NCBI RefSeq assembly: GCF_902499115.1
Contig: NZ_CABVPN010000008.1
Span: forward strand, 1-64,000
Source: Burkholderia diffusa
GTDB taxonomy: Bacteria; Pseudomonadota; Gammaproteobacteria; Burkholderiales; Burkholderiaceae
Length of the DNA stretch: 64,000 nucleotides
Direction: 5' to 3'
Shown piece by piece: positions 1 through 9,085 of the stretch. Under the pieces are notes generated by a model. It saw nothing but the letters and a program-made list of their open reading frames with translations, ran no database searches and was not told the origin of the DNA. Numbering within the stretch: position 1 is the stretch's first letter; each line of letters starts with the position of its first letter. The translations under genes and the position numbers were made by a program.

Positions 1-113
1 GAAGATCAGCTCGCTTCCATCAAGCGCCCACACTTATCGGCTGTTAATTTTTAAAGAGCATTTCTGCGAGAAACCTGAAGTTTCTCAGCAGCGCTGCGTT
101 TTCAGCAGCAGAG
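1..113 (-). ncRNA. rRNA operon leader with boxA antiterminator
   Basis: On the minus strand a boxA-like element TGCTCTTTAAAAATTA (complement of 45-60) is followed by AACAGCCGATAAGTGTGGGCG, closely resembling the boxA and following leader that precede proteobacterial 16S rRNA genes. Together with the strong promoter at 121-149 this reads as the transcribed leader of an rrn operon running leftward. The 16S gene itself would lie outside the window. A 16S-23S spacer also carries a boxA, but the adjacent promoter favours the 16S leader. Confidence 0.75.
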
Positions 114-120
114 AAGCGAG

Positions 121-149
121 ATTATGAACCGTCTTTTTCAGTCAGTCAA
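121..149 (-). promoter_or_regulatory. Strong sigma-70 promoter of the rRNA operon
   Basis: Minus strand: -35 TTGACT (144-149), a 17-nt spacer, -10 CATAAT (121-126). Both boxes are close to consensus with ideal spacing. The start site would fall near 113. An A-rich stretch lies just upstream of the -35 (150-160), as in rrn UP elements. Role inferred from the boxA leader just downstream. Confidence 0.8.
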
Positions 150-326
150 CAACTTTTTGAACTGCTTCGTTGCGGCGACTGGGTTCAACTTCATGTGCGC
201 CGGGGCTCTACAACCGACCCTCCATCGCACCGCTTCCCTTCTTCCTCCGCGCCGCGTTTCCGTTAGCGCGAAAGAGGCGCGATTCTAAGCAGCTCCCGGC
301 AATCGCGCAAGGGGTTTCGTAAAAAA
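150..326. other. Non-coding stretch upstream of the rrn promoter
   Basis: No start codon with a ribosome binding site and no convincing reading frame. It probably holds upstream activating sequence of the rrn promoter (for example Fis sites), but no specific site could be identified by eye. Confidence 0.4.
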
Positions 327-364
327 TATAAGGCCCCGCACGCTGCCGCGTGCGGGGCCTTATA
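327..364 (-). terminator. Intrinsic terminator of the phosphonate operon
   Basis: A perfect 16-bp stem (327-342 with 349-364) with a 6-nt loop, rich in GC. On the minus strand it is followed by a run of T (complement of 321-326). It lies 17 bp after the stop of the HD-domain gene, the last gene of the operon. Confidence 0.9.
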
Positions 365-381
365 TAGAAGCAGCCGAATCG

Positions 382-933
382 TCAGGCCACACGCACTTGG
401 CGCGCCACTATCTCCATATAGTGATCGAGGCCGGGCGTCACCTTGCCCTCTTCCTTCGCCGTATCGTCCCAGCGGCGCAGACGAAGCGCGTCCTCCGCAA
501 ACGGGCGCTGCAGGAATGCCACCGTCTCATCTTCACTGAAGATACCGCCCTGCAGCGCGAGGCTACGCACCGAATCCGGCGACAGGCTCTCGAAGTAGCC
601 GACGTCCGTGCGGCACAGGCAACGCTTCGCGTCGACATGCAGCCGGATCGGTTCCAGTACCGCGTCCGAAAACAGCGGCCGCAGGAACGGCAGCACGAAA
701 TACTGATGCAGATCGTCGATACCGCGCGCACTCGGCGTCTCGCCCTGTCGATTCAGCAGATGCCCCAGGTCGTGCAGGAACGCGGCCGCAACCAGCGCTT
801 CGTCCGCGCCCGCCTCTTCCGCCAGCAACCCGCTTTGCAACGCATGCTCGAGCTGCGTGACAGGTTCACCGCTATAGGCCACATGGCCGTGCTCGCGATA
901 CAGCCCATGAATCTCTTCCACCGTCAGTGCCAT
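382..933 (-). CDS. PhnZ-like HD-domain phosphonate oxygenase
   Basis: A 183-residue HD-superfamily protein of the phosphonate-operon type, likely a mixed-valent di-iron oxygenase that cleaves a C-P bond. Visible candidate metal ligands are H30, H54-D55 (FLHDLGH), H76, H99 and D156/D157. Upstream of them Y20 and E23 keep the same spacing to the first histidine as the substrate-contacting Tyr/Glu pair of PhnZ, as I remember that enzyme's numbering. It is the last gene of the operon and starts 4 nt after the phnY stop. PhnZ acts with an iron/2-oxoglutarate hydroxylase (PhnY*), and no such gene is in this window. The exact substrate is therefore uncertain: 1-hydroxy-2-aminoethylphosphonate if a partner exists elsewhere, otherwise a related hydroxyphosphonate. 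Confidence 0.8.
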   Translation of the reverse strand: MALTVEEIHGLYREHGHVAYSGEPVTQLEHALQSGLLAEEAGADEALVAAAFLHDLGHLLNRQGETPSARGIDDLHQYFVLPFLRPLFSDAVLEPIRLHVDAKRCLCRTDVGYFESLSPDSVRSLALQGGIFSEDETVAFLQRPFAEDALRLRRWDDTAKEEGKVTPGLDHYMEIVARQVRVA

Positions 934-937
934 CCGC

Positions 938-2392
938 TCACTCCCAAGGCAGCGAAAACGTCTTCAGGTTCGTGAAGCTCTTCATCGCCTCCTGAACGCC
1001 TTCCTTGTAACCGAGCCCCGAATCCTTGATCCCGCCGAACGGAGAAAGCTCAATCCGGTATCCGGGCACTTCCCATACATTCACGGTCCCGACGTTCAGC
1101 TCGTTCACGAAGCGCACGACGGCCGCCGTGCTGTCCGTACAGACACCCGACGACAGCCCGAATGCCGTCCCGTTGCTGATCCGGATCGCGTCGTCGATCG
1201 TGTCGAACGCGATGACGGGCGAGACGGGGCCGAAGGTCTCCTCGCGCACGATCGTCATCGACGGATCAACGTTGTCGAGCACGGTCGGCGAATAGAGCGC
1301 CCCCCGACGCACGTTCCCGATCAGCAAGCGCGCACCCTGTGCGACCGCCTCGCGGACCCGCGCCTCGAAAAGCCGCGCCGCCGCGCCGTCGATCACCGTG
1401 CCCATTTCGTTCGCGGGATCGAATGGATCGCCATATTTCCATGCACGCGTCTTCTCGACGAGCAACTCGGTGAATGCCGGCGCGATCGAGCGCTGTACCA
1501 GGATCCGCTTGACGGCCGTGCAGCGCTGCCCCGAATTCCGGTACGAGCCGAGCACGGCCAGCGATGCGGCACGCTCCAGATCGGCATCGTCAAGGACGAT
1601 CAACGGATCGTTGCCGCCGAGCTCCAGCACGATGCGCCGGTAGCCGGCCCGCGCAGCGATCGCCTTGCCGATCGACACGCCGCCCGTGAAGGTAATCAGC
1701 GATGCGTGCGGATGCGTGACGAGCTCGTCCGCGATTTCGCGCGGGTCGCCGGTCAGCACCTGCAGCATCGGCTCGGGCAGGCCGGCCTCGTAGAGCAGGT
1801 CCGCCAGATAGAACGCCGACAGCGGCACCTTCTCCGACGGCTTCACGATCACGCGGTTGTTGGTCGCGATCGCCGGCGCGATCTTGTGCGCGACCTGATT
1901 CATCGGATGATTGAACGGCGTGATCGCGACGATTACGCCGTCGAGCGGCTGTCGCTGCGAAAACACGCGGCGCGCCTTGCCGTGGGGCGTCAGGTCGCAG
2001 GAGAAACTTTGCGCGTCGTCGCGCAGCGCCTCGACCGCCGCGAACTTCAGCACGTCGGCAACGCGGCCGATCTCGTAGCGCGAATCCCGTTTCGACAATC
2101 CCGATTCGAGCGTGATCAGGTCGGACGCTTCCTCGGTACGTTCGCGCAGCAGCGCCGCCGCGCGTTCGAGAATCTGCGAACGCTCGTAACGCGTGAGCGC
2201 AGGCCGGTACGCCATCGCGTAGTCGAACGCGGCGCGCACGTCGTCGACGCTCGCCAGCGGCACCGTGCCGACACGCATGCCGGTGTACGGATCGGTAACG
2301 TCGAGAACTCGATCCCGCGTCGCACGCGTGCCGCACCAGCGCAGCGCCTCGGCGCGAAAGGCGAGGTGATCCTGTCGGGGATGAGCCATCAT
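938..2392 (-). CDS. phnY: Phosphonoacetaldehyde dehydrogenase
   Basis: Aldehyde dehydrogenase of 484 residues that would oxidise phosphonoacetaldehyde to phosphonoacetate with NAD+. It has the family marks: an NAD-binding region with ITPFNHPMNQ and KPSEKVPLSA, the general-base glutamate in LELGGNDPL, and the catalytic cysteine in NSGQRCTAVK. The start at 2392 overlaps the phnA stop in an ATGA, so the two are translationally coupled. A long upstream extension of the frame overlaps phnA and is not used. The function rests on its place between phnA and the HD oxygenase, since the sequence alone only proves the ALDH superfamily. Confidence 0.88.
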   Translation of the reverse strand: MMAHPRQDHLAFRAEALRWCGTRATRDRVLDVTDPYTGMRVGTVPLASVDDVRAAFDYAMAYRPALTRYERSQILERAAALLRERTEEASDLITLESGLSKRDSRYEIGRVADVLKFAAVEALRDDAQSFSCDLTPHGKARRVFSQRQPLDGVIVAITPFNHPMNQVAHKIAPAIATNNRVIVKPSEKVPLSAFYLADLLYEAGLPEPMLQVLTGDPREIADELVTHPHASLITFTGGVSIGKAIAARAGYRRIVLELGGNDPLIVLDDADLERAASLAVLGSYRNSGQRCTAVKRILVQRSIAPAFTELLVEKTRAWKYGDPFDPANEMGTVIDGAAARLFEARVREAVAQGARLLIGNVRRGALYSPTVLDNVDPSMTIVREETFGPVSPVIAFDTIDDAIRISNGTAFGLSSGVCTDSTAAVVRFVNELNVGTVNVWEVPGYRIELSPFGGIKDSGLGYKEGVQEAMKSFTNLKTFSLPWE

Positions 2393-3696
2393 GACGCGAC
2401 CCGGTTCAGCACGAAATCGAAGACGTCGAAATTGCGCGGACGACGTGCAGGATCGTCCCGCTCGATCCGACGGTTGAACAGCAACGGCACTTCCTGCTCG
2501 GACACGCCGCCGTGCGAACGCAGCGGCACGGTCAGGCCGGACAGGTCGTGTTCGCGCTCGCGCGTGCCGAGCGTCATGTCCCGCCGACCGATCACGACGA
2601 GGTCGCCGATCCGATCGGCCGGCAATTCGAAGCGCGCGGCGGCTTCCGCGTTGTCGAGCACGAGCTCGACGCCGTCGATCCCGCCGACGCGCCACATCGC
2701 CTCGGTCCGGTCGACGCCGGGTGCCAGGTAGACGGTCGCGAACGAGCCAAGCGCGCCGTGGTGCACGACGTACGGATCGGTGATCGGCAGGATCACGCGC
2801 GCAGCCTGCGCGCCGTACCAGCCGTCGAACGCATCCTGCAGATAGATCACGTTCGGGCGACCGGTCGCGGGATCGTGCTTCGCGTTCATCCCGTGGTCGG
2901 CCGTGAGCCCGATTGCCCAGCCAAGCGCGTCGAGCTGCGCGAGATAGCCGTCCATCATTGCGTAGAACGCGTTTGCGCCGGCACTGCCCGGCTCGCACTT
3001 GTGCTGCACGTAATCGGTGGTCGACAGGTACATCAGGTCGACCTGCCGCGTCTGCGCAAGCCGCACGCCGGCCGCGAACACGAATTCGGAAAGCGCCGCG
3101 CTATAGACATCCGGCGACGGCAGGCCAACCCAGTCGAGTACGTCGACGATGCCGTTTTCCGCGAGATTCGCCTGCGCGGCCTTCTCCGCGGAAAAGCAGA
3201 TGCCGTTCATCTGCCAGCCCAGCAACCGGCGCAGCTTGTCCTTCGCCGTCACGACGGCCACCCGCGCGCCGGCGTCGGACGCCGCCGCGAGCAGCGTGCC
3301 GGCACGCAGATAGGCCGGGTCGTTCATCATCACTTCGGCGCCGCGCCCGCCGTCGGCGGCCGGATCCCAGAAATAGTTGCCGCAGATCCCGTGGACCGAC
3401 GGCGGCGCGCCGCAGACGATGGACAGGTTGTTCGGGTTGGTGAAGGTCGGCACGACGCAATCGGCGCGCCACGCCGTGCCTTCCGCGATCATCCGGCCGA
3501 TGAACGGCGCAACGCCCGCTTCCACCGCACGTTCGAGATAGTCGTACTCGCAGCCGTCGACACAGACGACCACGGTCGGCTCGACCGGCAGCCGGTAGCG
3601 CCGGCCGTTGACGTCGACGGAGCGTCCCGCGAGATTCGGCGATGCGCCGCTCGCCGACGCTTCACCCGGATGGCGCAATGCAAACGCGGCGTTCAT
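2389..3696 (-). CDS. phnA: Phosphonoacetate hydrolase
   Basis: A 435-residue member of the alkaline phosphatase superfamily that would split phosphonoacetate to acetate and phosphate. The di-zinc superfamily motifs are visible in order: VVCVDGCEYDY near the N terminus, the nucleophile threonine region PTFTNPNN, a TTDYVQHK block, the LTADHGMNAKHD aspartate-histidine pair and a late SHGGVSEQEVPLLF histidine. No signal peptide, so cytoplasmic. ATGA overlaps at both ends couple it to phnV and phnY. The longer open frame upstream lies inside phnV and is a shadow. Confidence 0.92.
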   Translation of the reverse strand: MNAAFALRHPGEASASGASPNLAGRSVDVNGRRYRLPVEPTVVVCVDGCEYDYLERAVEAGVAPFIGRMIAEGTAWRADCVVPTFTNPNNLSIVCGAPPSVHGICGNYFWDPAADGGRGAEVMMNDPAYLRAGTLLAAASDAGARVAVVTAKDKLRRLLGWQMNGICFSAEKAAQANLAENGIVDVLDWVGLPSPDVYSAALSEFVFAAGVRLAQTRQVDLMYLSTTDYVQHKCEPGSAGANAFYAMMDGYLAQLDALGWAIGLTADHGMNAKHDPATGRPNVIYLQDAFDGWYGAQAARVILPITDPYVVHHGALGSFATVYLAPGVDRTEAMWRVGGIDGVELVLDNAEAAARFELPADRIGDLVVIGRRDMTLGTREREHDLSGLTVPLRSHGGVSEQEVPLLFNRRIERDDPARRPRNFDVFDFVLNRVAS

Positions 3697-4553
3697 GATG
3701 CCGCCCGCTTGCCGCGCGGCACACGCGCGGCGATCAGCAGCAGCGCCGCGAGCGACGCGCCGAGCATCAGCAGCGACAGCGCCGATGCCGGAAGGTAATA
3801 ACCACGCTCGACCTGGCCGATCACGACGATCGGCACGGTCGCGAAACCCGGCGGGTAGACGGTCAGCGTCGCGCCGAGCTCGCCTAGCGACAGCGCGAAG
3901 CCGAGCGCGAGGCTCGCACGCAGCGCCGGCACGAGCTGCGGCAGCAGTACGCGGCGCAGCACCATCGCGGGCGGCGCACCGAGGCTCGCCGCAGCTTCGC
4001 GCAGCACGGTCAGCTCCGGGCGCAGCGCGGCGGCCGCGCAGCGATAGCAGAACGGCAGAATCAGCGCGAGCTGCACGAGCACGACGATCGCGGCGGAACT
4101 CGACAGGTCGAGCGGCTTCTGGTGATACGCGATCAGCACCGCGAGTCCGAGCACAACGCTCGGCACGCCGTTCGGCACCATCACGAGCGCATCGACAACA
4201 GCGCCGAGGCCGCGCCGGTCGCGCCCTTCGAGCGCGAGTGCAAGCCACAGCCCGAGGATCGTGCCGATCGCCGACACGCCGAAGCCGATCTCGAGGCTCG
4301 TCAGCAGCGCGTCGTATTCCGGCGAACCGAGCCGCTCGAACCAGCGCAGGCTGTAGCCGGCCGGCAGGATCGTGCCCGACCACTGCGTCGACACGCTCGA
4401 CAGTGCAACGACGATGACCGGCAGCACGAACAGCCAGAAGCAGGCGAACGCGGCCAGCGCGAGCGCCGCGCGCGACGCATGCTTGAGCAGCGTGTCGCCC
4501 CAGCCGATCTGATGGCGCGGCACGGCTTGCCCGATACGGAATTCAGCGGACAT
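3693..4553 (-). CDS. phnV: 2-aminoethylphosphonate ABC transporter permease PhnV
   Basis: Inner-membrane permease of 286 residues with about six hydrophobic segments and the BPD_transp_1 coupling loop (EAAASLGAPPAMVLRRVLLPQL, about two thirds along). It pairs with PhnU as the channel of a phosphonate importer. The ATG at 4553 is chosen because a strong GGGAGGGA ribosome binding site lies just upstream. An in-frame ATG at 4571 has no such site. The start overlaps the phnU stop by 11 nt, and its own stop overlaps the phnA start. Confidence 0.87.
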   Translation of the reverse strand: MSAEFRIGQAVPRHQIGWGDTLLKHASRAALALAAFACFWLFVLPVIVVALSSVSTQWSGTILPAGYSLRWFERLGSPEYDALLTSLEIGFGVSAIGTILGLWLALALEGRDRRGLGAVVDALVMVPNGVPSVVLGLAVLIAYHQKPLDLSSSAAIVVLVQLALILPFCYRCAAAALRPELTVLREAAASLGAPPAMVLRRVLLPQLVPALRASLALGFALSLGELGATLTVYPPGFATVPIVVIGQVERGYYLPASALSLLMLGASLAALLLIAARVPRGKRAAS

Positions 4554-5463
4554 CGTTCCCTCCCGTCGCACGCCGGTTTACCCGACGATAAACCGCATAA
4601 AGCGCCAGCGACAGCGCGAGCATCACGACCGCGCCGGCCGACGCGGTCGGCAGGTCGAGGTCGACGGTCGCGCTGCTGTAGATTGCGACCGGCAGCGTCA
4701 CGAGCCGCGCGCTGCCGAGCACGAGCAGAATCCCGAATTCGTTCAGCGTCAGCAGGAAGCACAGCACGGTGCCGGCGGCGATGCCCGGCCACGCGATCGG
4801 CAGCACGACGCGACGTGCAAGCATCCAGCCCGACGCGCCGAGGCTGCGCGCGGCTTCGATCAGGCGCAGGTCGAGCGTCGCGAACGACGCGAGCGTCGGC
4901 CGCACGACGAACGGCGTATAGAACACGGTCTGCGCGAGAATCACGCCGCCGATGCCGAACAGGAAATCGAGCGGCGCGCTCTCGAGATGGAACAGGTGCT
5001 GCAGCGCGATGCTGATCGAGCCTTGCGAGCCGTACAGGAAGATCAGCGTGAACGCGACGAGGAACGACGGGAACGCGACGTACAGTTCCAGGAAGCGCGT
5101 GACGAGCGACGCGCCCGGAAACGGCTTGAAGAACAGCAGCGCGGCCAGCAGCACGCCGAGCACCGATGCGGTGCCGGCACTCGCGAACAGCACGCCGAGC
5201 GTCGTCAGCAGCACGTTGCGCGTATCGGGGTTGCCGAAGAACGTCCGGTACGCGGCAAAGCTCAGCCCGTGATCGCCCGATACGCTCAGCAGCACGAGCC
5301 GCACCAGCGGATAGACGACGAGCGGGCCGAGCACGACGATCGCGAGCACGGCGAGGTGCAGGTCGCCCATGCGCTTGCGGCGCCGCGCGGCAGCGGCATG
5401 CGCGGCGGCCGACGCGAGCACATGCGGCGGCAGGCCGGCTTCAGGGCTCGATAAGGACGACAT
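4543..5463 (-). CDS. phnU: 2-aminoethylphosphonate ABC transporter permease PhnU
   Basis: A 306-residue inner-membrane permease with a cytoplasmic basic N terminus (AAARRRKRM) followed by about six membrane spans, and the EAA-type loop IEAARSLGASGWMLARRVVLPIAWPG. First of two permeases in the PhnSTUV importer. Its start lies 23 nt inside the phnT frame, consistent with coupled translation. Assignment to phosphonate rather than iron or thiamine, which related permeases carry, rests on the operon. Confidence 0.87.
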   Translation of the reverse strand: MSSLSSPEAGLPPHVLASAAAHAAAARRRKRMGDLHLAVLAIVVLGPLVVYPLVRLVLLSVSGDHGLSFAAYRTFFGNPDTRNVLLTTLGVLFASAGTASVLGVLLAALLFFKPFPGASLVTRFLELYVAFPSFLVAFTLIFLYGSQGSISIALQHLFHLESAPLDFLFGIGGVILAQTVFYTPFVVRPTLASFATLDLRLIEAARSLGASGWMLARRVVLPIAWPGIAAGTVLCFLLTLNEFGILLVLGSARLVTLPVAIYSSATVDLDLPTASAGAVVMLALSLALYAVYRRVNRRATGGNDVR

Positions 5464-6544
5464 CGTCTGCCTCGCAATGCAGGGAAACGCGCGCCCCGCG
5501 CTCGGGGGCCGCGCCGCGGCCGCGTTGCATCGTCACGCGCACGGGTTCGTCGGGCGCCGCATCGATCACGACCGCGATCGACAGGTCCGCGCCCTGCCAT
5601 TCGACGGAAGACACCGTGCCGTGCAGGCCGCCCGCCGCGAGCGGCATCACGGTCAGGCGCTCGGGGCGCACGCACGCGACCTTGTCTCGCACTTCGTGAC
5701 GCGGATCGCCGAGCGGAAAGATCACGTGCGGCGGCAGCAGGTTCGCCGGGCCGAGATAGCGCGCGACGTAGCCGTCCTGCGGCGCGTCGTACAGTTGTTG
5801 CGGCGTGCCGAGCTGCGCGATGCGGCCGTCGCGCATCAGCAGCGCGCGGTCGGACAGCACGAGCGCGTCGTCGCGGTCGTGCGTCACGCAGACGACGGTC
5901 AGGTTCGGCAGGCGCTCGTGCAGCGCCTTCAGCTCGCTGCGCACCGACGCGCGCAGGTTGGCGTCGAGCGCCGACAGCGGTTCGTCAAGCAGCAGCACGT
6001 CCGGCTCGATCACGAGCGCGCGGGCCAGCGCAACGCGCTGCTGCATCCCGCCCGACAGTTGCGCGGGCAGGTGGTGGCCCGCATCGCCGAGCTGCACGAG
6101 CTTCAGCGCGTCGGCGACGCGACGTGTCACTTCGGACGAGGCCATCCCGCGGGCGCGCAGCCCGAATGCGACGTTCTCGAACACCGACAGGTGCGGGAAC
6201 AGCGCGTAATTCTGGAACAATAGACCGAGATTACGCTTGTGCGGCGGCGCATGGGTCAGGTCGCGTCCGGCCACGGTCAGCGTGCCGGTCAGGCCGTCGG
6301 CCTTCACGAACCCGGCGATGAAGCGCAGCAGCGTGGTCTTGCCGCAGCCGCTCTTGCCGAGCACGGTCAGAAATTCACCGGCGCCGATCGACAGCGACAG
6401 ATCTTCCAGCACAGTGCGTGCGCCATAGCGCACGCTCAGGTGTTCGATCTGCACACCGCCCGGCGCGCCGGACCGCAGCGTGGCGTGCGGTTCGGCGGCG
6501 CCGAATGCGCCGGGATGGGTCAGGGTGGTTTCCACCGGGTTCAT
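5441..6544 (-). CDS. phnT: 2-aminoethylphosphonate ABC transporter ATPase PhnT
   Basis: ABC ATPase of 367 residues that energises the phosphonate importer. Walker A GKSGCGKT at about 63-70, signature LSGGMQQR at about 163-170, Walker B VLLLDEP at about 183-189, then a C-terminal regulatory TOBE-like domain (about 280-367). The Fbp/Pot-type layout is normal for PhnT. The N terminus carries about 30 extra residues before the ABC core, with no function apparent. It starts 34 nt downstream of the phnS stop. Confidence 0.9.
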   Translation of the reverse strand: MNPVETTLTHPGAFGAAEPHATLRSGAPGGVQIEHLSVRYGARTVLEDLSLSIGAGEFLTVLGKSGCGKTTLLRFIAGFVKADGLTGTLTVAGRDLTHAPPHKRNLGLLFQNYALFPHLSVFENVAFGLRARGMASSEVTRRVADALKLVQLGDAGHHLPAQLSGGMQQRVALARALVIEPDVLLLDEPLSALDANLRASVRSELKALHERLPNLTVVCVTHDRDDALVLSDRALLMRDGRIAQLGTPQQLYDAPQDGYVARYLGPANLLPPHVIFPLGDPRHEVRDKVACVRPERLTVMPLAAGGLHGTVSSVEWQGADLSIAVVIDAAPDEPVRVTMQRGRGAAPERGARVSLHCEADDVVLIEP

Positions 6545-6578
6545 CCTCTTGCTCGCTAATACAGGCGGCGTGTGCCGA

Positions 6579-7670
6579 TCACTTCGGCTTGACGACGTCG
6601 AGCTGCTTGCCCGAGCTGCCGATCACGTCCTTCTTCCAGCGCTCGATCCACACCGGCTTCTTCGCCATCACCTGGGTCCAGTCGACCGGGATCAGCTTCA
6701 CGCCCGCGATCGCCTTCTTGACCGCTTCGCCGTTCTTGCCGGCCAGCGGCACGTCGGTGCGGCCCGGGATGCCGTACATGTCCGGCACCTTCGACTGCAC
6801 TTCCGTCGACATCAGGTAGTCGATCAGCTTCTTGCCGGCGTCCTGGTTCGGGCCGCTCTTGATCAGGCCGATGCCGTACGGCAGCTGGAACGTGGTCGGC
6901 TGGTCGCCGTCCTTCGCGGACAGGAAGATCGGCTTGACGGACAGTGCACCGTGTTCGGCGTCGTCGAGGTCCATCTGCAGGTCGCCGTTCGCGACGCTGA
7001 TCTCGTTGCGCGACAGCAGCACGTTCAGGTAGCCCGTGCCCTTCGTGTGGAACTTCACGCTCTGCGACAGCTTCGCCAGGTAGTCGAACGCCTTGTCCTC
7101 GCCCATCAGCGAGGTCGTCAGGATCAGCACGGCCATCCCGTCGCCGGCCGTGGCCGGGTTCGAGTACGCGACCTTGCCCGCGTAGGCCGGCGACAGCAGG
7201 TCGGCGAACGTCTTCGGCTGGTTCTTCACGACGTCCGGGTTGATCGCGAACGAGAAGTAGTTGTTCACGAACGTCGCCCACGTGCCGTCCTCGGCCTTTG
7301 CGATCGCCGGCACGTTCTTGTAGTTCACGCTCTGGTACGGCTGCAGCAGGCCCATCTGGCCGGCTTGCTGAATGAACGGCGGCAGCGTGACGATCACGTC
7401 GGCCTTCGGGGAATTCTTCTCGATGTTCGCGCGGTTAACGACCTCGCCGCTGCCCGCCGTCACGATGTTGACCTTGACGCCTTCCTTCTTCTCGAAGGCC
7501 GGCAGCACATCGCGATAGAGATTCTCGAGACCGTCCGCCGTATACAGCACGACCGCGTTTGCCGCATGTGCGGGCATCGCGGCACCTTGCAGCAGACCGG
7601 CGGCGCAGGCGGCCAGCGCGAGCTTGCGGAACGCGCCGGCAGCGGCGCGCGAGGAATTCTGCAGTGTCAT
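6579..7670 (-). CDS. phnS: 2-aminoethylphosphonate-binding periplasmic protein PhnS
   Basis: Periplasmic solute-binding protein of 363 residues. A basic start, hydrophobic core and AHA cleavage site near residue 36 form the signal peptide. The mature part resembles iron-type extracellular binding proteins (AVVLYTADGLENLY, then VVNRANIEKNSPKADV). It is the first gene of the leftward phn operon. The ATG at 7670 follows a GGAGAAGTGAG ribosome binding site. The frame is open to 8027, but that extension crosses the divergent promoter and the start of phnW. Confidence 0.9.
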   Translation of the reverse strand: MTLQNSSRAAAGAFRKLALAACAAGLLQGAAMPAHAANAVVLYTADGLENLYRDVLPAFEKKEGVKVNIVTAGSGEVVNRANIEKNSPKADVIVTLPPFIQQAGQMGLLQPYQSVNYKNVPAIAKAEDGTWATFVNNYFSFAINPDVVKNQPKTFADLLSPAYAGKVAYSNPATAGDGMAVLILTTSLMGEDKAFDYLAKLSQSVKFHTKGTGYLNVLLSRNEISVANGDLQMDLDDAEHGALSVKPIFLSAKDGDQPTTFQLPYGIGLIKSGPNQDAGKKLIDYLMSTEVQSKVPDMYGIPGRTDVPLAGKNGEAVKKAIAGVKLIPVDWTQVMAKKPVWIERWKKDVIGSSGKQLDVVKPK

Positions 7671-7926
7671 CTCACTTCTCCGTAGGCGGAACACCAAACG
7701 GCCGGGGCACGATCCGGCTCCTTTCAGTCGGACAGACCGACAACCGGCCTGCCTCGCTGCCGCGCTGCGGGTGGTCTCGCGCGGCAACCGAAGGATCACA
7801 GCGTTCGATGACAACGCCGTGACGAGTGCCACAATTTCCAAAAAATGACACATTTTGCCAATATCATGCAAATCACCCAGAAATGCCGCCCCGGCGTTTC
7901 GCCCGACCTTTGCTGGAGAAAAAGCC
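7671..7926. promoter_or_regulatory. Divergent control region phnS / phnW
   Basis: 256 bp between the divergent phnS and phnW starts, clearly more AT-rich in 7830-7880. An imperfect inverted repeat ATTTTGC-N9-GCAAAT (7852-7873) sits where an operator for phnW would lie. I found no convincing pair of PhoB boxes. No regulator gene lies next to the cluster. Confidence 0.4.
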
Positions 7927-9036
7927 ATGCCCGACCCGATTCTGCTCACGCCCGGTCCGCTCACCACGTCCGCCACAACACGCCACGCAATGCAACATGA
8001 CTGGGGCTCGTGGGACGCCGCTTTCAATCAATTGACGGCCAGTGTCTGCGCGGATCTCGTCGCGATCGCGCGCGGCGGCAACGAATACGTGTGCGTGCCG
8101 ATGCAAGGCAGCGGCACGTTTTCGGTCGAGGCCGCGCTGGGCACGCTCGTGCCGCGCGACGGCGTCGTGCTGGTGCCGGACAACGGCGCGTATTGCGCGC
8201 GCATCCTGAAGATCCTCGGCCGGCTCGGCATCGCGGCGATCGCGCTGCCGTTCGATGAGGACGCCGCGGTCGACCCGGCGGCGATCGAAGCCGCGTTCGC
8301 GCGCGAGCCACGCGTCACGCACGTCGCGCTGGTGCACCTGGAAACGAGCGCCGGCATCCTGAATCCGCTCGACGCGATCGCGGTCGCGTGCCGACGGCAC
8401 GGCAAGCGGCTGATCGTCGACGCGATGAGTTCGTTCGGCGCGTTGCCGATCGCGCTGGCGGACAGCGGAATCGACGCGCTGATCTCGGCAAGCGGGAAAT
8501 GCCTGGAAGGTGTGCCGGGGATGGGGTTCGCGATCGTGCGGCGCGATGTACTCGACGCGAGCGAAGGCAACTCGCCGTCGCTCGCGCTCGACTTGCATGA
8601 TCAGCACGCATACCTGCGCAAGACGGGCCAGTGGCGCTTCACGCCGCCGACCCACGTGATCGCCGCGCTGCGCGCCGCGCTCGACCAGTACCTGGCCGAA
8701 GGCGGCCAGCCGGCGCGCGGTGCGCGCTATGCGGAGAACTGCCGGACCTTGATCGAATCGATGCGCGCGCTCGGCTTCACGCCGTTCCTCGACGCAAGCG
8801 TGCAGGCGCCGGTGATCGTCACGTTCCATGCGCCCGACCATCCGGCTTACGATTTCCTCCGCTTCTACGACGCAGTGCGCGACGCAGGCTTCATCCTGTA
8901 TCCGGGCAAACTGACGCAACTCGAGACGTTCCGCGTCGGCTGCATCGGCGCGATCGATGCCGGCGACATCCGGCTTGCGGTCGCGGCGATCGCGCAGGCG
9001 GTCGAATCGCTCGGGATTGCCGTGCAGCGCGCGTGA
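7927..9036 (+). CDS. phnW: 2-aminoethylphosphonate--pyruvate transaminase
   Basis: PLP-dependent class V aminotransferase of 369 residues, converting 2-aminoethylphosphonate plus pyruvate to phosphonoacetaldehyde plus alanine. It begins with the typical LLTPGPLTTS. The PLP lysine is K191 in ISASGKCLEG, preceded by the cofactor aspartate in LIVDAMSSFGA. The length equals that of known PhnW proteins. The start at 7927 follows a GGAGAAAAAG ribosome binding site. It is transcribed away from phnSTUV-phnAY and feeds PhnY and PhnA. No phnX (phosphonatase) is present here. Confidence 0.94.
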   Translation: MPDPILLTPGPLTTSATTRHAMQHDWGSWDAAFNQLTASVCADLVAIARGGNEYVCVPMQGSGTFSVEAALGTLVPRDGVVLVPDNGAYCARILKILGRLGIAAIALPFDEDAAVDPAAIEAAFAREPRVTHVALVHLETSAGILNPLDAIAVACRRHGKRLIVDAMSSFGALPIALADSGIDALISASGKCLEGVPGMGFAIVRRDVLDASEGNSPSLALDLHDQHAYLRKTGQWRFTPPTHVIAALRAALDQYLAEGGQPARGARYAENCRTLIESMRALGFTPFLDASVQAPVIVTFHAPDHPAYDFLRFYDAVRDAGFILYPGKLTQLETFRVGCIGAIDAGDIRLAVAAIAQAVESLGIAVQRA

Positions 9037-9085
9037 GCGCTGACGCGTGCCCCGGCCCGCAAGCGGGAACGGCAGAAACAAAAAA

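Noticed and set aside
7800..7880. Possible PhoB boxes before phnS/phnW
   Set aside because: TGTCAT-like pieces exist on the minus strand, but no pair of 7-bp direct repeats at 4-bp spacing was found, so a Pho site cannot be claimed.
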